Shown: piece by piece, positions 58,801 to 64,000 of the stretch | Layout of the letters: each line of letters opens with the position of its first letter | How positions within the stretch are numbered: the stretch's first letter is position 1 | DNA from: a bacterium | Lineage (GTDB): Bacteria; Chloroflexota; Anaerolineae; Caldilineales; Caldilineaceae | NCBI GenBank assembly: GCA_016124945.1 | Contig: WGMT01000047.1 | Coordinates: forward strand, 62,001-126,000 | Direction of reading: 5' to 3' | DNA length: 64,000 bases | Position numbers and translations under genes: made by a program | Notes under the pieces: model-generated | The model's database searches: none | What the model saw: the letters and a program-made list of their open reading frames with translations, nothing else | Told to the model about the DNA's origin: nothing

Positions 58801-60553
58801 GCGCCCGGAAGCTGACTGTGTCACTGATGACACCGCCGCTGAGGCTGCGCACCTGCGCCGTGTTGACGATCTCCTGTGTCTGCTGATTGGGCTGACAGAG
58901 CGGGTGAATGTGCACCGGGAAGGAGATTTGAATTTCGGCGTTGGGGGCTAGCGTACCTTGCCAGCGAATCAGTGTGTTGACGCGATTCTGCGGATCGCGC
59001 TGGTAGTCCACAGTGGCGAAGAGCGGCGTCACCCCCGTCATCACTTCGGTGACTTCGACGGCGCCGAGGATATGCTGCGGGAAGGTGAGCAGGTCGCGGA
59101 TCTCGGCTGCGATGGGCTCGGTGCCACCCTCGTGCTTGACGTTGATCTGGTAGGTGACGGTGCCGGCGTATTCTACCGGGTTGGTGTCGGAGATCACCCG
59201 CTTGTGGATGAGCAGCTCGCCCGGCTGTCCTTGTGGCTGGGGTTCGTAGAAGTAGTCTTCGGTTTCGCCAAAGGCAAAGGCATTGGGCGCAGCCGGGCCA
59301 CGGCCATCGGCGCGGTTGATGGCGGGATCTTCGGGTGCCTGGGCTTCGCTGAGCATGAAACGCACCCAGTGGGGCCGATCCGGCGCGGTATTGTGCACGA
59401 GGAGCGAATTGACGGTGATATCTCGGTAGCCGCCTGCTGGGATGCCAGTCATGTCGATGGCAAAGTTCTGTACGATCCACTCGTAGCTGCGTGACTGTTG
59501 GCCGTTGTCGGCCTCACATCCACCCACATCGGCCCAGTCGCCGTCGCGGTTGCCATCGAAGAAGACGTTGAGGTAGGCCGTCTCCAGTGTGGAGGTGGCC
59601 GCTCGGCTCACACGCACGGTGAGTGCTGTGCGGCGACAGTTGGGGAAGGCGACATTGCGGTTGAGCCAGCCGTCGTCGGCGCGATCACGGTTGGGGATCA
59701 ACAAGCCGCCGTTGGCTTGCAGGTTGTTGGGGCCGTCCTGATCCGGTCCTTGATCGGCTTCGGCCTCAGCGGAGATGTAGTTGCCCAGGAACATTTCGCC
59801 GGTCAGGTTGTTGTGGCGCGGGCCGGAAGGCAGGGGGCCGTCCCACACGGTTGGGAATTGGCCGGCAACAGGGCCGGCATAGGCCGGGCTGGGCAGGCCG
59901 AGGTGATTTGTGCTGTCCGGCGCGTCACCCAAATCAGGGCGGGGGCGGGGCTCATCTGCCACCTCGAAGCGCACGAACAGTTGGGGCGCGGGGCCGTCCT
60001 CTTTGCTGTGGAAGAAGACGCCGGGATCCTGGGTGGCCAGTACGAACCCGTAGTTCGTCGTCGGGTCGGTGTACCACGCCTGCACCAAGGACGTTACATC
60101 CCAGCTCACCCAATCCAGGTTGGCGACGTTGGTGGTTGGGCCGCCGCCTGTCACCGCCGGTCGCGTGTTCCAGGTGACGTCGCCTTCGTTCCAGGAGGCG
60201 TTGACCTGTCCCAGGCCCACAGTCATGGGGGGCACACCGGCGAAGCTCGACGGCTTCATGCGCAGCCGTGCCTCCAGGATCGTCGCGCTCGGCGGCAGCG
60301 CCGAGATGTCGAACTGGACGTATCCGCGCGTGTTGGGTTCAACGCCAATCGGCCCGGCGCCCAGGTTGCTATCTGGTGCGGGGGAACGCACGTATGCGTC
60401 CTGTTGGGCTGGAAAGGCGGCATTGACGATGGCCGACGATGCCGCCTGGAGCTGCATTACGCCCATCAGCGCCATCATGGCTATCACCAATCCTACCAGG
60501 ATCAGCGAGAGCACGATCGGCTTGCGGACTCTTCGGTGTAATTGTGCTTTCAT
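55847..60553 (-). CDS. Giant multidomain secreted surface protein (DNRLRE, two GEVED, cupredoxin-like)
   Basis: A 1,568-aa exported protein. Signal: PIVLSLILVGLVIAMMALMG. Residues 40-200 resemble a DNRLRE domain (YVRSPAPDSNLGAGP). Two GEVED-type domains follow (DLGDAPDSTNHLGLPSPAY to FGETEDYF, and DVGDAPDSSNHF to FRTGETEDYL), with CARDB-like segments between. Further on are beta domains, a carboxypeptidase regulatory-type domain (TNAGIADASLTLVAENEDVYAAW) and, at the C-terminus, a cupredoxin-like fold (ITENGFSPASVAVKPG to VTTNINRNSGILFSGE) without the Cys and second His needed to bind copper. The tail is QSFLYLPAVEK. Probably cell-surface or adhesin-like. Confidence 0.85.
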   Translation of the reverse strand: MKAQLHRRVRKPIVLSLILVGLVIAMMALMGVMQLQAASSAIVNAAFPAQQDAYVRSPAPDSNLGAGPIGVEPNTRGYVQFDISALPPSATILEARLRMKPSSFAGVPPMTVGLGQVNASWNEGDVTWNTRPAVTGGGPTTNVANLDWVSWDVTSLVQAWYTDPTTNYGFVLATQDPGVFFHSKEDGPAPQLFVRFEVADEPRPRPDLGDAPDSTNHLGLPSPAYAGPVAGQFPTVWDGPLPSGPRHNNLTGEMFLGNYISAEAEADQGPDQDGPNNLQANGGLLIPNRDRADDGWLNRNVAFPNCRRTALTVRVSRAATSTLETAYLNVFFDGNRDGDWADVGGCEADNGQQSRSYEWIVQNFAIDMTGIPAGGYRDITVNSLLVHNTAPDRPHWVRFMLSEAQAPEDPAINRADGRGPAAPNAFAFGETEDYFYEPQPQGQPGELLIHKRVISDTNPVEYAGTVTYQINVKHEGGTEPIAAEIRDLLTFPQHILGAVEVTEVMTGVTPLFATVDYQRDPQNRVNTLIRWQGTLAPNAEIQISFPVHIHPLCQPNQQTQEIVNTAQVRSLSGGVISDTVSFRALCPGVSIDDITVRQIVPEDNRDLDTSAAAANKLGNFEIQDFRKIPVQTIFTNKGIQPATVGFMVEISGVNAGAAAADTDTRTLRRTGVLTLEPGESATVENIAETAALFGSAFAEIPADPAVDLEIESSVKFAVLPLDLANVAIETLDPGQIGTQRDKFKVRPWDVGDAPDSSNHFAVAMTAYPGVPAGFPTVFDPATGTPEGPAHARPRPFHLGAAVDLERDADLAPAPRNIVPPANIANQDNFDDGANPNAWALAHCRSAVVPVRVFISPAAVAWLTANNNGIGYLNSWIDGNRDGSWDDAVECTNASGQNSKWAPEHIIIDEPINVAALGAGLHTLTVNTGLVPWPADKAEDPAWVRLTLSERPSNKTFTTPDGTVHGDGRGYAVPFRTGETEDYLRRANLNGPDMGVNVQLRWEPVFKTGTSAAAMSLNFEEIKVTFRTSFANLGDQTALGARLTLTVPSGLNISNVQSLPELNANNIVREGNRVTINLGDVDANSRGWILIESIMPTSALVNNEVIEGFFAAVSSENDVNPDNNQASTSLTVEMPGARVGVKSPWMDFLVRGGTTCSTNVVMAGTGIPDSELVVELMPLHDHDHADINASAVVTHWPRPLTATVKVGLNGRWATTWSGLGNGSYSGGVVGRGSLGRSADLDKSSPKLQQVRFNVASELRIDPMSLAFEDAKGRIFHPNTLGWAREQWQVRLPNGTYTVGINVCQQTDNLQITVQIAGIGPVELKDENNDGRYEGEVTIGAPTAQNADARSDAAVQTVSLTVVTDGAETVYSGAVESVSAGQVKDIVTNAGIADASLTLVAENEDVYAAWNGEDYGQGNPQSSAADGSYLFAVPTGSYFVTATKDGYQPYRTNAVDATDVVNEVFSLTPVVVGEAETVIAITENGFSPASVAVKPGSIVKFVNTDINPHNVTTNINRNSGILFSGESYTVTVGESGSISLSDSSSPTFSGVITIDPNAGQSFLYLPAVEK

Positions 60554-60679
60554 TTTTTCTCTCCTCTAGCCTAGAAACAGTGTGGTGCAACGATTGTCGA
60601 AGAAGACAATTCGAGTGTAAGCGTCGAGGAGCGGATTTAGTGGGTTCTATCGGCGCAAATCGGCTCACTTGCGGCTCAA

Positions 60680-60737
60680 AAAATGAGTAAGGAGTAATGA
60701 GAACGTCCCCCACCTACTCATTACTCCTTACTCATCC
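60680..60737. repeat. Stop-anchored tandem-repeat pair, GAGTAA family
   Basis: AAATGAGTAAGGAGTAATGAG at 60680-60700 faces CTACTCATTACTCCTTACTC at 60714-60733. On the minus strand the stop TAA of the C11 protease is read from the right array. Confidence 0.88.
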
Positions 60738-63280
60738 CCAAAGATCGCCGGCAGATAGATCATCTCCATCTCCACCGGCTGTGTCCACGTGATCTCGTTG
60801 GATTGGGCGACGAAGACGCCGTCGCCGTCGCGCGCCAGGACGTTGTAGCGGTAGGATGCGCCGTCAACTAACCCCGTCTGGAGCAGGGTGGTCTCGGTCA
60901 GCGGTGAAGTACTGAGCAGCATCCAGTCGAGATCGGTGGGGGCGCGGGCGAAGATCCAGTAGGCTTCGGCGGCTTCGTCGCTGGTTTCCGTCCACGTCAG
61001 GCGCACGCCGACCGCGTCTTCCGCGGTGACGGTGAGTGTGAGCGCGTCGGTCTCTTGGCTCAAGACACGGGCGGGCGGTGTGTAGTTGCACCACTGCCCG
61101 ACTGTGGGTGTGATTAGACCGGTGTACCAGGCCGCCAGGAAATCATCCCAGCGGGTGTCGCGGGTGAGGGCCAACGAAGTTGGGATCGTGAGCACCTGCG
61201 TTGCGTCAACCGACCAGACGGCGGTGATGGGCGTGGTTTCGGTGTAGAGGCTGGCGCGCCAGGCGACACCGGCGGGCGCGTCCCGGCGCAGCGGCCCCAG
61301 GATGGTGAGGGCGTCGTCGTAATCCCAGAATTGCTCGGGGGCGATGTAGGGCGAACCCACAATCCATGAGCGCTGCACGCCCGAGAGGATCGCCACCACG
61401 TCGTTCGCTGCGGTGTTGACGCCGGCGGGATCGCCTGGGTTGAAGGATGCACGCAGGTTGATGGCAAAGCGACCAAAGCCGATCAACTCGTCGGGCGGGG
61501 CGAGGATGTAGCGTTGTGGGCCACATTGGGTGGTGTCGGCGTAGCGGCTGTTCTGTGCCGCTGTGAGAATACGCTCGTCTTGCCCGCCGATGAGGGCTTT
61601 GCCCAACGCCAATGCCAGCGCATCCAGGGCGTCGGCCAGATCGTCAATGTCGGCCCGGCTTAGCCAGAAAATGGCGTTGGGGTGTTTGTTGTCCAGGCTG
61701 TTTTCATAGACACGTAGCATGGCGGCGACGATTTCCTCTGTCGCTGCGGACGGGGCCATCTCCATGACGTAGCGGGTGTAGGGCGCAGAGAGCCAGGCGT
61801 AGTTGGGCGAGGCCATAAAGAAGTTCGCCGCCTGCCGGACTTCGTAGAGCACGTCGAGGTTGCCCTGGAAGCATTGATCGAAAAAGATTAGATCGAAGGG
61901 ATCCACTCCGTCGTTGGTGGCCTGGGCCAGGGCGCGGCCCAGTTCCGCCGTACTCATGTAGGTGAGGCTCGTCACATCGCCCGGTGTGTAGTCCTGTCCT
62001 TGGGGCAGGGGGGGCGCTTTGGCGTCTGATGCAGCACCGTTGATGTCAAGCAGTGGATTGATCGTCGCTGCGATCTCCGGCGCGGGACCGACGCCGTGGC
62101 CGATGATCGACACGAATTCGCGCTCCGCCGGGTAGGTGGTGCGGGCGTAGGTGAGGAACCAGGCCAACACCGCCGGATCGGCTGTGTCCACTTCGGGGAC
62201 GCCCCAGCGGTCTGTCACGGCAGTGGTGCGCTGCATTTGGCCGTTTTCCAGCACCACCACATCGCTGTTCGCGTCGCCGCGCCTGTCTACAAGGACGACG
62301 GCGCGTACGTTGGGGTTGACCTTGGTGCCCAGGCGGATGCGTTCGACAATGTCGATGCCATACTCCGACAGATCGTTGTCGAAGGCGGCGTAGACAATGA
62401 GCAGGATCTGTTCGTCCGCGGCGGTGACGGCGGCGCGTTGCACCGCTTCGCTGCGCAGGGGATCGGGATTGGCGGCATGGGCCGGTGTGACAGTGCGCAC
62501 ATGGATGAAGATCGTATCGCCCGCGGGCAGATTGTCGATCACGTAGCCGGTGGCGCTCTTGTCTGCCGTCTGCCCGTGGACGGTGTAAGCGCCGGTAATG
62601 GCAGTAGCGTAACTTACCTCGTAGCCGCCGCCGTCCGCAGTGTAGGGGATCGGCTGCCACGAGAGCGAGACGCTGTTGGTGGTGATGGCGCTGATCGCAA
62701 TACGGCGCGGGGCCGCCGTCTGTGTTGCCGCCCAGTCGGGATCGAGTTGGCCCAGACATTGGCGCACCCTCGAATTGAAGGTCTCCAGCGCGTTGTAACC
62801 TAGATCAAGTTCTACCAGCCTGTCGCGTAGCGCACACAGCGCCGGGGGGATACGTCCTCGCAGGCGGTTGCCGTCCACGGACAGGTGAGTGAGCGCGGTC
62901 AACTGGCCGATGGCTGACGGTAGCGCGCCGCTAAGGCGGTTGCGGCTCAAGCCCAGGCGCGTCACCCGTCCGTCCTGGCAGGTGACGCCGAACCAATCAC
63001 AGTAGGTGACGCCGGGAGAGGTGGAAAGCCAGTTGGTCTGGGTGATCCACTGATTGCCCTGGGTGTCTGTGTAGAGACTGACGAGCGCAGTGCAGTCGCT
63101 GAGGGCGTCACCGGTAAGGCTGGTGCAAGCGTCTGTCTGTGCGCTGCCGGATCGTTGTACATTGGTTGCGCTGGTTGTCGACGAGAGCAAGAGCACCAAT
63201 ATCCACGCGGCGGCAAGCGCGCCGCACACGCAGATGGCTACCTGAACGCGCCGTGGGATCATCGGAGCAGGCGTTGCCAT
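60728..63280 (-). CDS. Secreted clostripain-family (C11) cysteine peptidase with LRR and FN3 domains
   Basis: An 850-aa exported protein. Signal: ICVCGALAAAWILVLLL. Residues about 45-165 are plant-type leucine-rich repeats (WFGVTCQDGRVTRLGLSRNR, IGQLTALTHLSVDGNRLRGR). A fibronectin-type domain (RRIAISAITTNSVSLSWQPI) precedes the C11 peptidase, with the catalytic His in SIIGHGVGPAP (about 395) and Cys in IFFDQCFQGN (about 469). A second fibronectin-type domain (TVTAEDAVGVRLTWTETSD) and the tail EMIYLPAIFGDE follow. AAGGAG precedes the ATG. It cleaves after Arg or Lys if it follows the family. Confidence 0.88.
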   Translation of the reverse strand: MATPAPMIPRRVQVAICVCGALAAAWILVLLLSSTTSATNVQRSGSAQTDACTSLTGDALSDCTALVSLYTDTQGNQWITQTNWLSTSPGVTYCDWFGVTCQDGRVTRLGLSRNRLSGALPSAIGQLTALTHLSVDGNRLRGRIPPALCALRDRLVELDLGYNALETFNSRVRQCLGQLDPDWAATQTAAPRRIAISAITTNSVSLSWQPIPYTADGGGYEVSYATAITGAYTVHGQTADKSATGYVIDNLPAGDTIFIHVRTVTPAHAANPDPLRSEAVQRAAVTAADEQILLIVYAAFDNDLSEYGIDIVERIRLGTKVNPNVRAVVLVDRRGDANSDVVVLENGQMQRTTAVTDRWGVPEVDTADPAVLAWFLTYARTTYPAEREFVSIIGHGVGPAPEIAATINPLLDINGAASDAKAPPLPQGQDYTPGDVTSLTYMSTAELGRALAQATNDGVDPFDLIFFDQCFQGNLDVLYEVRQAANFFMASPNYAWLSAPYTRYVMEMAPSAATEEIVAAMLRVYENSLDNKHPNAIFWLSRADIDDLADALDALALALGKALIGGQDERILTAAQNSRYADTTQCGPQRYILAPPDELIGFGRFAINLRASFNPGDPAGVNTAANDVVAILSGVQRSWIVGSPYIAPEQFWDYDDALTILGPLRRDAPAGVAWRASLYTETTPITAVWSVDATQVLTIPTSLALTRDTRWDDFLAAWYTGLITPTVGQWCNYTPPARVLSQETDALTLTVTAEDAVGVRLTWTETSDEAAEAYWIFARAPTDLDWMLLSTSPLTETTLLQTGLVDGASYRYNVLARDGDGVFVAQSNEITWTQPVEMEMIYLPAIFGDE

Positions 63281-63448
63281 AGGGATCTCCTTAGTATCGA
63301 TACTGTCGATTTAATGAATGATTTATGCACAGTTGCGTCTATCGCCTATAATAGAGTCGTTCCAATCAAGTTTGCTGACAAATAGAAAGGGAAAATCGGC
63401 TCAAATCGGGTCAATTTTGTCGTTCTCTGCCTTGTACGATTGATTGCC
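63281..63448. promoter_or_regulatory. Divergent region with a TATAAT box for the right-edge gene
   Basis: TATAAT at 63347-63352 on the plus strand lies about 97 bp before the start of the edge gene; the -35 is poor. On the minus strand TATTAT may serve the C11 gene. Confidence 0.35.
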
Positions 63449-64000
63449 ATGTACAATTTCGAATTGCACTTGCCTGAACTCCAAAATGAATCGTCGGCCG
63501 CTGAAATGACCGCTGAAATGACCGCTGAAATGACCGCGGAATCCGTCGATGCGGCATGGACATCAAGTGGGCCGGCGCAAGCGTCACTGGTACGTTGGGT
63601 GAATCTCGCCTTCAAGCACCATCACAGCGTGCTCTCGTTGTCGCGGCTACCGCTGGCCAATTCCCCGTTGATTGCCCCTGCATTGGTGCTTGATCCGGTT
63701 TCGCCCACTGCCGATGAGCGTGGGCGCGCCGTACGTCTACTCTTGTGCTGGGCGGTGACACAACTTGCCCCTGGTCCGATACAGTATCCGCTAGACAGCG
63801 AGCGCCCGCTGGACGATCCAACGTGGAGCGATCCGTTGTGGTGGCGGTACAACATTTTGCGCCATCGCTATCTGGAGCCCCTTCACCCCGACGAGTTTGT
63901 CGACGGGGGGCGCTTCACCGAAACCCTCCTGTCGTTGACAGGCATCCCCTCACAAGATACCTTTTTTCAGGAACGCAACCGCGCCGTGCGCGAAGTAGCC
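63449..64000 (+). CDS. Protein of unknown function, N-terminal part
   Basis: 184 codons are visible and the gene continues past the right edge. The chain starts MYNFELHLPELQNESSAAEMTAEMTAEMTAES, in which AEMT occurs three times from a 12-bp tandem repeat at 63497-63533. Later parts (RWVNLAFKHHHSVLSLSRLPLAN, RGRAVRLLLCWAVTQLAPGP, DDPTWSDPLWWRYNILRHRY) look like a helical regulatory or scaffold module without a motif I can name. There is no clear ribosome site. It points away from the C11 peptidase gene. Confidence 0.6.
   Translation, partial: MYNFELHLPELQNESSAAEMTAEMTAEMTAESVDAAWTSSGPAQASLVRWVNLAFKHHHSVLSLSRLPLANSPLIAPALVLDPVSPTADERGRAVRLLLCWAVTQLAPGPIQYPLDSERPLDDPTWSDPLWWRYNILRHRYLEPLHPDEFVDGGRFTETLLSLTGIPSQDTFFQERNRAVREVA

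Noticed and set aside
60728..63280. C11 peptidase considered as a caspase-like cell-death effector.
   Set aside because: It has a signal peptide and extracellular LRR and FN3 domains, so it is a secreted protease.

Overview
The window is a 64 kb piece of a high-GC bacterial chromosome. The gene content points to Chloroflexota, most probably Anaerolineae (Caldilineales-like). Several things suggest this: a Mg-chelatase H-type subunit at the left edge, a DUF951 protein, large GEVED and clostripain-type surface proteins, secreted proteins ending in a YLP(L/A)(I/V)-type tail, and abundant 7-nt tandem arrays between genes. This placement is an inference from style and content; no rRNA gene is present. 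I see no tRNA, rRNA, CRISPR array, prophage or insertion sequence with a transposase.

Layout. 1-7.4 kb (minus strand): a truncated BchH/CobN-like gene, a RimJ/RimL-type acetyltransferase, then a sugar-acid set (enolase-superfamily dehydratase, SMP-30 lactonase, Gfo/Idh/MocA oxidoreductase), then a ring-cleaving dioxygenase of the glyoxalase fold. 7.4-11.5 kb (plus): an 829-aa unknown protein and two degenerate receiver-type regulators. 11.5-22.7 kb (minus): a secreted M14 carboxypeptidase, a VWA/MoxR ATPase pair, small conserved unknowns, an AraC regulator, an alpha/beta hydrolase, an APC permease and a NarL-type two-component pair. 23-25.4 kb (plus): a TauE/SafE exporter and a GH32 invertase. 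25.4-31.5 kb (minus): a saccharopine-dehydrogenase-like reductase overlapping IlvE, DUF951, a bactofilin-like envelope protein, a PIG-L deacetylase, and endonuclease IV followed by an alpha/beta hydrolase gene remnant. 31.8-34.5 kb (plus): a class II aldolase and tsaB-rimI. 34.6-37 kb (minus): galactonate dehydratase and an M20 amidohydrolase. 37.2-39.9 kb (plus): an SH3b lipoprotein and a GPH-type symporter. 40-45.2 kb (minus): a GT2 glycosyltransferase, a lipoprotein, two small membrane proteins and an orphan molybdopterin hydroxylase subunit. 45.3-52.4 kb (minus): a complete peptide-type ABC operon (SBP, OppB, OppC, OppD, OppF) behind a perfect consensus promoter and a 0.5 kb leader. 52.5-55.7 kb: a PfkB kinase, a Rieske fusion protein and a 44-aa membrane peptide. 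55.8-63.3 kb (minus): two very large surface proteins. The right edge has a plus-strand gene of unknown function that runs out of the window.

The genes look like those of a heterotroph that imports oligomers and sugars and degrades proteins outside the cell. Two enolase-superfamily genes, SMP-30, MocA, the class II aldolase and the PfkB kinase would fit non-phosphorylative sugar-acid catabolism.

The most striking feature is not a gene. Almost every minus-strand and several plus-strand genes end inside, or a few bases before, an array of degenerate 7-nt repeats. Most arrays are followed 20-120 bp later by a complementary array, so the 3' end of the mRNA can fold back. Each site has its own heptamer. 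At least seventeen genes take their stop codon from such an array or sit directly against one, and one array pair lies in frame inside a molybdopterin hydroxylase gene. This family of stop-codon-anchored elements is my main candidate for an undescribed system.
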